Assembly (NCBI GenBank): GCA_002420145.1
Contig: DIHL01000041.1
Span: forward strand, 1 to 64,000
Length of the DNA: 64,000 nt
Source of the DNA: Bacteroidetes bacterium UBA5697
GTDB taxonomy: Bacteria > Bacteroidota > Bacteroidia > B-17B0 > Aurantibacillaceae
Direction of reading: 5' to 3'
Below, piece by piece: positions 16,223-23,842 of the stretch; positions within the stretch are counted from its first letter, which is position 1; the number at the start of each line of letters is the position of its first letter. A program made the position numbers and the translations under genes. Under the pieces are notes generated by a model. That model was not told the origin of the DNA and ran no database searches. It worked only from the letters and a program-made list of their open reading frames with translations.

Positions 16223-18841
16223 ATGAAGATTATCGAAACTAAAGTCATGCGCGGACCAAATTATTGGTCAATCAAAAGAAAAAAATTAATTGTCATGAAG
16301 TTGGATCTGGAAGAATTAGAAGAACTTCCAACAAATAAAATTGAAGGCTTTGGTGCCCGTATCGAAGCTTTAATGCCAAGTTTAATGCAACACCGTTGTT
16401 CGGAAGGCAAAGAAGGTGGGTTATTTTCTCGTATCAAAGAAGGCACATGGATGGGTCATGTGATTGAACACATTGCTTTAGAATTACAAACTTTAGCTGG
16501 TATGGAATGTGGTTATGGAAGAACGAGAGGTACTGGTGCTAAGGGAGTTTATAACGTGGTGTTTTCTTATATGGAAGAAGCGGTGGGTTTATATGCAGCT
16601 AAAGCAGCAGTAAAAATTGCCGAACATTTAATAAGCGGAGACGCTTATGATATAGATGCGGATATTCGTCACATGCGAGAGTTACGTGAGAATGTGCGCT
16701 TCGGGCCAAGTACTGGTTCTATTGTAGATGAAGCGATTGCCAGAGATATTCCTTTTATTCGTATCAATTCCGAATCATTAGTGCAACTAGGTTACGGAAA
16801 AAATCAAGTGCGCTTTAGAGCTACTATGACCGATAGAACAAGTTCTATTGCGGTGGATTTAGCTAGTAATAAAGATGAAACCAAGCGTATGTTAAAAGAC
16901 GCTGCGATTCCTGTTGCTAAAGGTGTTTGTATTTCAAATCCTGATGATTTAGAAGATGCTGTAAAAAGTGTTGGCTTTCCTTTAGTGTTTAAACCATTAG
17001 ATGGTAATCATGGGAAAGGCGCTTCTATTAATGTGAAAACTTTAGAAGAAGCTGTTGAGGCTTTTGCTCATGCAAAAAAATATTCCCGTAAAATCATCAT
17101 TGAAAAATTTATTACTGGATATGATTATAGAGTATTAGTAATTAATAACCGTTTCATAGCAGCAGCTTTACGTGAGCCTGCCCATGTAATAGGTGACGGT
17201 AAATCAACGATACAACAATTAATTGATAAAGAGAATTTAGATCCTCGTCGTGGTTACGGGCATGAAAATGTATTAACAGAAATTTCGGTTGATAGAGAAA
17301 CTCTTGAACAGTTAGCAAAGAAAGATTATAATTTAGAAACGGTTTTAAAGAAAGATGAACACTGTTATTTAAAAGGCACTGCCAACTTAAGTACAGGAGG
17401 AACTTCTACAGATGTAACGGATATTGTGCATCCGCATAATATTTTTATTTGTGAACGTATTTCTCGTGTGATTGGATTAGATATTTGTGGCATTGATATC
17501 ATGGCATCTAATTTAAGCGAGCCTTTAGAAATAACAGGTGGCGTGGTTTTAGAAGTTAATGCTGCACCAGGCTTCCGTATGCATTTGGCGCCAGCAAAAG
17601 GCTTGCCTCGTAATGTGGCAGCGCCAGTAATTGATATGTTATACCCAACTGGTAAATCATGCCGTATTCCTATTATTGCGATTACTGGTACTAATGGTAA
17701 AACTACGACTACCCGTTTAATTGCACACATCGTAAAAAATAACGGATTTAAAGTTGGTTTTACAACGAGTGATGGTATTTACGTTGGTAACTCCATGTTA
17801 ACCAAAGGAGACACAACAGGACCAGTTAGCGCAGAGTTTATTTTAAAAGACCCAACAGTTGAGTTCGCTGTTTTAGAAACAGCTCGTGGTGGTATTTTAC
17901 GTTCAGGTTTAGGATTTAGTAGATGTGATGTAGCTGTGGTGACTAACATACAAGAAGATCACATGGGACTTTCGGATATTAATACTTTGAAAGACATGGC
18001 GCGTGTAAAAGGCGTTGTAGCAGAAAGTGTGAAACGTGATGGTTATGTAGTTTTAAATGCTGATAACGAATACTGTGCCGGTATCTCAAAAGAAGTCAAT
18101 TGCAATGTGGCATACTTTAGTATGAATGAAAATAATCCGGTGATTATTGAACATTGTAAAAAAGGTGGTATCGCTGCTATATACGAAAACGGATTTATCA
18201 CGATTAAAAAAGGAGATTGGAAATTTAGAGTTCAAAAAGTAACAAGCGTGCCTTTAACCTTTGGTGGACGTGTTTCCTTTATGATTCAAAATGTATTAGC
18301 GGCTACTTTAGCAGCTTATGTATATGGTTTTGCTACCGAAGATATTGCAACGAGTTTAGAAACATTTATTCCTTCGGCAGCACAAACGCCAGGTCGTATG
18401 AATATTTTTGATTTTAAAGATTATAAAGTAATGATTGACTTTGCACATAACCCTGACGGATTTAATGGAATCAAAGAATTTTTAACAACCATTGAATCTA
18501 CTTCTAAAATTGGAATTATCACAGGTACAGGCGATAGACGAGATGATGACATTAGAGCGATGGGAAGAATCTCTGCAGAGATGTTTGATCATATCATTAT
18601 TCGTCAGGATAAATTTTTACGTGGCCGACAAGCAGAAGAAATTGTAAGATTATTAGTAGAAGGAATTCAACAAGTAAGCCCAATGACGTCATACGAATAT
18701 GTGCCTAAAGAAATTGAAGCTTTAAATCATGCCTTCAGTATTGCTAAACCAGGTTCTTTTATTGTAGCTTTAAGCGACGTAATTGATAATGCGATTGAAG
18801 TGGTGCATTCTTATTTAGATAAGGAAAGAGAAGGGAAATAA
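16223..18841 (+). CDS. cphA: Cyanophycin synthetase
   Basis: 872 residues, the length of CphA1-type synthetases. The N-terminal domain begins MKIIETKVMRGPNYWSI as in CphA. An ATP-grasp domain spans about residues 215-480 (PLVFKPLDGNHGKGASINV; GGVVLEVNAAPGFRMH) and adds Asp to the backbone. A Mur ligase-like domain with P-loop ITGTNGKTTTTR (from residue 487) and MIDFAHNPDGF adds Arg to the side chain. It makes the storage polymer cyanophycin from ATP, Asp and Arg. Both catalytic halves look complete, so this is not the truncated CphA2 type. It is followed at once by a strong terminator. Confidence 0.96.
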   Translation: MKIIETKVMRGPNYWSIKRKKLIVMKLDLEELEELPTNKIEGFGARIEALMPSLMQHRCSEGKEGGLFSRIKEGTWMGHVIEHIALELQTLAGMECGYGRTRGTGAKGVYNVVFSYMEEAVGLYAAKAAVKIAEHLISGDAYDIDADIRHMRELRENVRFGPSTGSIVDEAIARDIPFIRINSESLVQLGYGKNQVRFRATMTDRTSSIAVDLASNKDETKRMLKDAAIPVAKGVCISNPDDLEDAVKSVGFPLVFKPLDGNHGKGASINVKTLEEAVEAFAHAKKYSRKIIIEKFITGYDYRVLVINNRFIAAALREPAHVIGDGKSTIQQLIDKENLDPRRGYGHENVLTEISVDRETLEQLAKKDYNLETVLKKDEHCYLKGTANLSTGGTSTDVTDIVHPHNIFICERISRVIGLDICGIDIMASNLSEPLEITGGVVLEVNAAPGFRMHLAPAKGLPRNVAAPVIDMLYPTGKSCRIPIIAITGTNGKTTTTRLIAHIVKNNGFKVGFTTSDGIYVGNSMLTKGDTTGPVSAEFILKDPTVEFAVLETARGGILRSGLGFSRCDVAVVTNIQEDHMGLSDINTLKDMARVKGVVAESVKRDGYVVLNADNEYCAGISKEVNCNVAYFSMNENNPVIIEHCKKGGIAAIYENGFITIKKGDWKFRVQKVTSVPLTFGGRVSFMIQNVLAATLAAYVYGFATEDIATSLETFIPSAAQTPGRMNIFDFKDYKVMIDFAHNPDGFNGIKEFLTTIESTSKIGIITGTGDRRDDDIRAMGRISAEMFDHIIIRQDKFLRGRQAEEIVRLLVEGIQQVSPMTSYEYVPKEIEALNHAFSIAKPGSFIVALSDVIDNAIEVVHSYLDKEREGK

Positions 18842-18850
18842 GTATAGAGT

Positions 18851-18885
18851 AAAAAAAGCCATCTGTTTTTTAGATGGCTTTTTTT
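18851..18885. terminator. Terminator after cphA
   Basis: AAAAAAGCCATCT pairs with AGATGGCTTTTTT around a T-rich loop. It can serve cphA and the opposite-strand lipoprotein gene. Confidence 0.9.
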
Positions 18886-18889
18886 GTTA

Positions 18890-19402
18890 TTAATTACTTG
18901 TTAAAGTATCATTCATGAAATTTCCTAAAGGTTGTATCTTATTGTCATCAAAAGTTGCCCATTGAACAATTTTATTTTTTTTATCAATTGGAAAAAACAT
19001 GAAAGTTTGATTTTCATAATGGATATTTGAAGCATTAAAAATTAATGTGTCTCCTTTTGAAAGGTAATTTTTCACATTAGATATAAGTGTTTTATCATCC
19101 ATTCTGAAAATAATTGAAATTTGCGGTTCAGTTGAAATATCAATTGAAATGCTTTCATTTATGCTTTTGTCAAATTCCTATTTACCTTTTCTTTCTATAG
19201 CATATCTCCATTTACTATTTTCACTGTATTTTTGAGTTTGTGTCTTTATGGCTTCAAACATTAAAGAAATTGATTCTCCATTTTCGTTTAATTTCTTTAT
19301 TTCTTGCACTGTTTGATTATCAGTTTTAAACCCATGAGAATTGTTATTATTACATGATGAAAAGAATAATGTAAGACATAAAAAAATAATTAATGTTTTC
19401 AT
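18890..19402 (-). pseudogene. Lipoprotein gene split by in-frame TAG
   Basis: From the ATG at 19402 (MKTLIIFLCLTLFFSSC, a lipoprotein signal) the frame codes 74 residues to a TAG at 19178-19180. The same frame then continues, without a shift, through EFDKSINESISIDIS and MDDKTLISNVKNYLSKGDTL to a second stop at 18890. The joined product would be about 170 residues. The second half has its own ATG at 19102 but no signal peptide, and its composition matches a normal protein. The simplest reading is a nonsense mutation in one lipoprotein gene. TAG is an ordinary stop in this genome (it ends nrdB). The ATG lies 4 nt after the pepF-like stop, so the gene was in that operon. Family not recognised. 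Confidence 0.65.
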
Positions 19403-19406
19403 TTGC

Positions 19407-21098
19407 TTACAATTTCTCATACTCACTCTTCACAAAATCTGCTAACTCTTTTACATAAGCAGGCGAGAAATCAAATTTGATTCCAGCTGCTGCATACAAT
19501 TCAGGAATTGTTTTTAAATATCCTAATGACAAGGCTTTTTTGTAATTAGCTAAAGCTTGTTTTGGATTTTGTTTGTAGCTGCGCCACATCGCAATAGCTC
19601 CTAATTGCGCCATACCATATTCAATATAATAAAATGGTACTTCGTATAAATGCAATTGTGCTTGCCAAGAGCGTTGTAAATTATTTTCTAATCCTGTATA
19701 ATCAACCACACCTGTTCCAAAGTCTTTACTAATTTGCATCCAATACGCATAACGTTCTTCTAATGTGTGTTTTGGGTTGGTATAAATCCAATGCTGAAAT
19801 TTATCAATGGATGCAATCCAAGGTAAACCTTTTAATACATCATTTAATTGTTCTTTCTTGGCGCGTTTTAAATCTTCTGGATTTGGAAAGAAAGGTTCCC
19901 AGTGTTCCATACTAATTAATTCCATGCTCATACTAGCCAATTCAGCTACTTCGCTTGGTGTACTTTTAAATTCAGTTAACTCTAAGTCTGCCGCTAAAAA
20001 CGCATGCACGGCATGCCCACCTTCGTGAACCATCGTTACCATATCGCGGTGTAAACCAACGGCATTCATAAAAATAAAGGGTACATCGGTTTCCATTAAT
20101 GGATAATTGTAACCACCTGGTGCTTTCCCAATACGTGATTCTAAATCCAAACGTTTCATCTCTTGCATAGTCGTAATGCATTCTGCAAAATAGGGGTCGA
20201 TGGTATTAAAACAAGCAATGGTTTTTTCTGCTAAATCAGCACCCGTTGTAAAAGGCTTCAAAGGTTCTTTACCTTCTGCATCTACTTCTTTATCCCAAGG
20301 TCTGTAAACATCTAATTTTAAAGCATCTTTACGAGTTTGTTCGTTTTGTTTCACTAATGGAACAATATGTTGTTGTATGGCGTCCTGAAAATTATAACAG
20401 TCTTGCACACTGTAGTCAAAACGACCTAACTCTTCGTGTTTATAATCTCTATAATTTTTAAACCCTGTGTTTAAAGCCACTTGATGACGTAACGCAATTA
20501 ATTCATCATACAGTTTATTTAATTCTGTTTCATCTTCAGCTCTACGAGCTTGTATTTGATGATAAATGCTTTCGCGTAAAGCTCTGTCATTACTTTTAAA
20601 ATAAGTCGTTGCTTTTTGTAAAGTAATTTCTTCTTTATTGTATGTAATAGTTTGTGCAGCGGAAATATTTCCATACTCCTGTTCCTTTTGACGTAGCTCT
20701 GTATTTAAAGCAATGTTTTCTTCGCGGTATAGTTCAATGCTTTTTTTAACCCCACGCACATAAACGAAGTAGGTGTCTTTTTCTAATTGATCAACAAAAG
20801 GGCAATCAATCAATTTTTTATTTAAATCATTGCTGTATGGAGAAATGTGCGGTTCAATTTCTGTTACAAAATAATTAAACGATTCCTGCAATTCTTCGTT
20901 TTGCGTATTGCAAGTCATTTTGATATAACGCCAGGCGCCGTCTTCATTTAAAACAGCTTCTAATTCACTATGGTCGCGCATCCATTGTTTTAAATCAGCA
21001 ACCGAATGAATGTTTCTGTTTTTTAATTCTTCAAATAATGGTTTTAGGTTTTCCCAATTGCTAATTCTAAAATCTTTTGAAATATAATGACGGTTCAT
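19407..21098 (-). CDS. M3 family oligoendopeptidase
   Basis: 563 residues, a PepF/M3-type zinc oligopeptidase. The metal motif HEGGH is at residues 358-362 and the third ligand is in the downstream segment SEVAELASMSMEL. The helical N-terminal lid region is complete. No signal peptide: it would degrade short peptides in the cytoplasm. The protein ends YVKELADFVKSEYEKL. The split lipoprotein gene follows 4 nt downstream, and a REP-like repeat cluster lies upstream. Confidence 0.93.
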   Translation of the reverse strand: MNRHYISKDFRISNWENLKPLFEELKNRNIHSVADLKQWMRDHSELEAVLNEDGAWRYIKMTCNTQNEELQESFNYFVTEIEPHISPYSNDLNKKLIDCPFVDQLEKDTYFVYVRGVKKSIELYREENIALNTELRQKEQEYGNISAAQTITYNKEEITLQKATTYFKSNDRALRESIYHQIQARRAEDETELNKLYDELIALRHQVALNTGFKNYRDYKHEELGRFDYSVQDCYNFQDAIQQHIVPLVKQNEQTRKDALKLDVYRPWDKEVDAEGKEPLKPFTTGADLAEKTIACFNTIDPYFAECITTMQEMKRLDLESRIGKAPGGYNYPLMETDVPFIFMNAVGLHRDMVTMVHEGGHAVHAFLAADLELTEFKSTPSEVAELASMSMELISMEHWEPFFPNPEDLKRAKKEQLNDVLKGLPWIASIDKFQHWIYTNPKHTLEERYAYWMQISKDFGTGVVDYTGLENNLQRSWQAQLHLYEVPFYYIEYGMAQLGAIAMWRSYKQNPKQALANYKKALSLGYLKTIPELYAAAGIKFDFSPAYVKELADFVKSEYEKL

Positions 21099-21173
21099 GA
21101 TGTTCTTTTTTATGGATTGAAGGTAAAGGTTTTTGGTTAAATTAGAATAGGTTGAAGTAAAGATATATCTATA

Positions 21174-21344
21174 TCGTCCCTACGGGACTTTATTTCAATT
21201 TGATTGAGACGATTGTTACCCATATTTAATCCCTACGGGATTCTGTGATTCTTTTATGTTTTGCGATAGCGTTGTTCCATAGGGACAAAATATTTGTAGA
21301 AACAAAAATAACATGAATGTGTTTTTAAGTCCCGTAGGGACGAC
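21174..21344. repeat. REP-like palindrome cluster (GTCCC-TAC-GGGAC)
   Basis: Four related palindromic units: GTCCCTACGGGAC (21176-21188), AATCCCTACGGGATT (21228-21242), a degraded GTTCCATAGGGAC (21274-21286) and GTCCCGTAGGGAC (21329-21341). The first and last, with their flanks (TCG before, CGA after), are in opposite orientation, so the whole block is a large inverted pair. Such units are typical targets of REP-associated tyrosine transposases, none of which is encoded here. This block and the next terminator fill the 317-bp gap after the oligoendopeptidase gene. Confidence 0.75.
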
Positions 21345-21365
21345 ATTATGCAATTCTTTTGAAAT

Positions 21366-21394
21366 AAAAAAAGCCCTCTCTTTCGAAAGGGCTT
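21366..21394. terminator. Terminator downstream of DUF5606 gene
   Basis: AAAGCCC and GGGCTTT pair around CTCTTTCGAAA, with a flanking A/T tract, just past the stop of the minus-strand DUF5606 gene. Confidence 0.8.
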
Positions 21395-21415
21395 TCAATA
21401 TATAACAGTAAGCAA

Positions 21416-21964
21416 TTAAGCCACGCCAGTTTTTCTAACACCAGCTGTTTTTTTAACACCTGTGCTTGTTTTTGCTTTAGTCGTATCTTTAGTAGCTGTT
21501 TTTTTAACGGCTGCTTTTTTCTCAGTAGCTGCTTTCACAATTTTCTTTTCAGCTGATTCTTCTTTTGTTTCTGCTTCTTTCACTTTTAAGTTTCCAGAAG
21601 TTTGCAAAGCATTGTACCAGTTAAATAATTTACGCATATTACTTGTATAAACACGCTCTTTATCATAATCAGGTAAAACTGCTGCAAAGTAAGCAACAAC
21701 CGTTTTGTCGTCAGCTTTCGCATCAATACAAGCTCCACCTTTTTCTTTATCAAAAATAGATTTCATTATTTCTGCCACTGGCTTATCTTCTCCAGTAGTA
21801 AACATACTAATGTCTTCTAATGAGCTTACTTTTGCAGTAGAGCTAATAGAAGTACGTTTTTTGTCAGCTAATCCTTCTACAATAATTCCGTTTTTAGATT
21901 GAGCAACCACTTTATATAATCCTGGTTGTCCGCTAATGGCAATAATTCCTGTTAAATCAATCAT
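21416..21964 (-). CDS. DUF5606 domain protein with Lys/Ala-rich tail
   Basis: 182 residues. Residues 1-125 match the DUF5606 family typical of Bacteroidota (LTGIIAISGQPGLYKVVAQS; FDKEKGGACIDAKADDKTVV; NMRKLFNWYNAL). The last 45 residues are a low-complexity tail of Lys, Ala and Thr (KKAAVKKTATKDTTKA), similar to histone H1-like tails, and could bind nucleic acid. Cytoplasmic, function unknown. It is divergent from nrdB over a long AT-rich spacer. Confidence 0.88.
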   Translation of the reverse strand: MIDLTGIIAISGQPGLYKVVAQSKNGIIVEGLADKKRTSISSTAKVSSLEDISMFTTGEDKPVAEIMKSIFDKEKGGACIDAKADDKTVVAYFAAVLPDYDKERVYTSNMRKLFNWYNALQTSGNLKVKEAETKEESAEKKIVKAATEKKAAVKKTATKDTTKAKTSTGVKKTAGVRKTGVA

Positions 21965-22588
21965 CGTTCGTTTTTAAAAATTTTAGATAACAAAAATAGC
22001 ACTTTTTTAATATCTACGCTATTTATGTTAAAATACTTTGCGAAACCTCTTTTGATTTTAACAATATTAGAGATTCATATTGTTGAGTTATTTTGCAAAA
22101 CAAATCAGGAGTTGGTATAAAATTAATTTCTACTTCATTTTTTACTTTTTCGTGTTTTTGTGTTTCAGACTACTTTACCTATTTAAAAGATTAAGCTCGT
22201 TTTTTAGAAGATTAAATTTTTTTGAAGTTTTTTTGTAATCAAAAATGTGTTTCTAGTGTTTTTCCATTATAAAAAAAGGCTAATTCCCTTACTAGTAAAG
22301 ACTTTTAAAAGCATAATGAGTCATTTTTAGCCCTCCCTTAACAAAAAAATAAATACAACGAACAATTTTTTTTCACTTTTTTTTATAAATCTTTCAATTG
22401 CTTGATATATAAGCAAATCGCTAGTTTATTAACGATGCCTGTTAATTTCCCGATGTTAAAAAAACAGCCGTAATGTTAATTTCATTTTCTAAAAATCCAA
22501 TCATTTTTAATCAGATTTGTAGAACGAATATTTAAACTAATACGCTTACTATTTTTATAATAATAAGCTTTAATATAAAGACCGATTT
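21965..22588. other. 624-bp gene-free divergent spacer before nrdB
   Basis: Very AT-rich, no convincing ORF on either strand. It must hold the promoters of the DUF5606 gene and of nrdB. The only symmetric element I see is the 10-bp palindrome TTACTAGTAA (22289-22298), too short to call an operator with confidence. No clear NrdR-box pair or riboswitch was recognised. Confidence 0.6.
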
Positions 22589-23560
22589 ATGACAGAACCA
22601 ATACTAGCAGAAAACAAAGACCGCTTTGTTTTATTTCCAATCAAATACAATGATATTTGGGAATTTTATAAAAAATCAGAAGCAAGTTTTTGGACGGCCG
22701 AAGAAATTGACTTATCTAATGACGTAAGTGATTGGAATAATAAGTTAAATGACAACGAACGTCACTTTGTAAAACATGTGTTAGCATTTTTTGCTGCAAG
22801 TGATGGTATAGTTAATGAGAACTTAGCGATTAACTTCTTAAACGAAGTTCAATACCCTGAGGCTCGTTGCTTTTATGGTTTCCAAATTATGATGGAGAAC
22901 ATCCACTCTGAAACCTATTCTTTATTAATCGATACATATATTAAAGATCCAGTTGAAAAAGATAAATTATTACATGCGGTAGATACAGTACCATGTGTTG
23001 GTAAGAAAGCTGATTGGGCTTTACGTTGGATTGGTAACGGAAGTTTTGCAGAGCGTTTAATTGCCTTTGCAGCAGTTGAAGGAATTTTCTTCTCTGGTTC
23101 TTTCTGTTCAATATTCTGGTTAAAGAAACGTGGTTTAATGCCAGGCTTAAGTTTTAGTAACGAGTTAATTTCTCGTGATGAAGGCTTACACTGTGATTTT
23201 GCATGTTTATTATATACTAACCATGTAAAAAATAAATTACCAAAAGAACAAGTAACTCAAATTATTACAGATGCTGTAGTGATTGAAAAAGAATTTGTGT
23301 CGGATGCAATTCCAGTACGTTTAATTGGAATGAACTCTGACTTAATGTGTCAATACATCGAGTTTTGCGCTGATAGATTATTATTAGCATTAGGTTGCGA
23401 TAAATTCTATAACGCTTCAAATCCATTTGATTTTATGGAGATGATTTCGTTACAGGGCAAAACAAATTTCTTCGAAAAACGTGTGGCTGAATACCAAAAA
23501 TCTGGTGTGATGAACAATAAAGAAGAAAATAACGTGTTTAATTTAGATGAAGATTTTTAG
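22589..23560 (+). CDS. nrdB: Class I ribonucleotide reductase, small subunit
   Basis: 323 residues. Di-iron ligand regions are present: WTAEEIDLS, the helix ending NENLAINFL, and EARCFYGFQIMMENIHSETY, which holds Glu and Glu-x-x-His ligands; later FSNELISRDEGLHCDFA supplies the second set. The radical Tyr is likely the one in ENIHSETYSLL or nearby. The C-terminal NLDEDF is the peptide that docks into NrdA. It forms the NrdA2B2-type complex that makes dNDPs from NDPs. It is followed after 282 bp by nrdA, an unusually long spacer for a two-subunit operon. Confidence 0.97.
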   Translation: MTEPILAENKDRFVLFPIKYNDIWEFYKKSEASFWTAEEIDLSNDVSDWNNKLNDNERHFVKHVLAFFAASDGIVNENLAINFLNEVQYPEARCFYGFQIMMENIHSETYSLLIDTYIKDPVEKDKLLHAVDTVPCVGKKADWALRWIGNGSFAERLIAFAAVEGIFFSGSFCSIFWLKKRGLMPGLSFSNELISRDEGLHCDFACLLYTNHVKNKLPKEQVTQIITDAVVIEKEFVSDAIPVRLIGMNSDLMCQYIEFCADRLLLALGCDKFYNASNPFDFMEMISLQGKTNFFEKRVAEYQKSGVMNNKEENNVFNLDEDF

Positions 23561-23580
23561 GTAAAAAATTCATCGGTTAA

Positions 23581-23705
23581 ATTCCCTAATTCGTATCTCA
23601 TTGAAAATCATTGAACAAGGTGCAAATCTTGTAAGGGAATACTAGCCTCCAGAAACACGTTCAGTAAATGTTAAATTTTTGTTGTGTCGCTTGCGGCCCA
23701 GCAAA
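23581..23705 (+). ncRNA. Candidate structured RNA in nrdB-nrdA spacer
   Basis: Two strong elements are visible. A 60-nt unit is closed by ATTCCCT (23581-23587) with AGGGAAT (23634-23640), and contains hairpin ACAAG-GTGCAAAT-CTTGT (23615-23632). A second hairpin pairs TTTGTTG (23678-23684) with CAGCAAA (23699-23705) and continues as GTCG-CTTG-CGGC. GGTGCAAATC in the first unit resembles the L4 motif of cobalamin riboswitches, but the rest of that riboswitch is not present. It could be a leader regulating nrdA, an mRNA stabiliser or processing site. Not matched to a known family. Confidence 0.4.
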
Positions 23706-23842
23706 TAAAGGAAAGAAATAATTAACCGTCATTTTGTTAATATCAAGTGGTGGCGTAAGTAAAAAAAGACAATTATAGTTATAACTTGTTGTAACGAAAA
23801 CGATACTCAAAAACTAAGTAAAACCAATTAAAACCAAAGGCA

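Noticed and set aside
19178..19180. Recoding of TAG as an amino acid
   Set aside because: TAG ends other genes here (for example nrdB), so a genome-wide reassignment is unlikely.
21216..21398. 60-residue minus-strand ORF
   Set aside because: It is made of REP-like palindromes and the terminator, with no protein-like features.
23581..23640. tRNA-like unit: 7-bp closing stem with a 5-bp arm
   Set aside because: At 60 nt it is too short, and it has no D or anticodon arm and no CCA-like end.
23581..23705. Cobalamin riboswitch, because of GGTGCAAATC
   Set aside because: The conserved GGGAA before the hairpin and the CCCGC-type segment after it are missing; kept only as an unassigned structured RNA.
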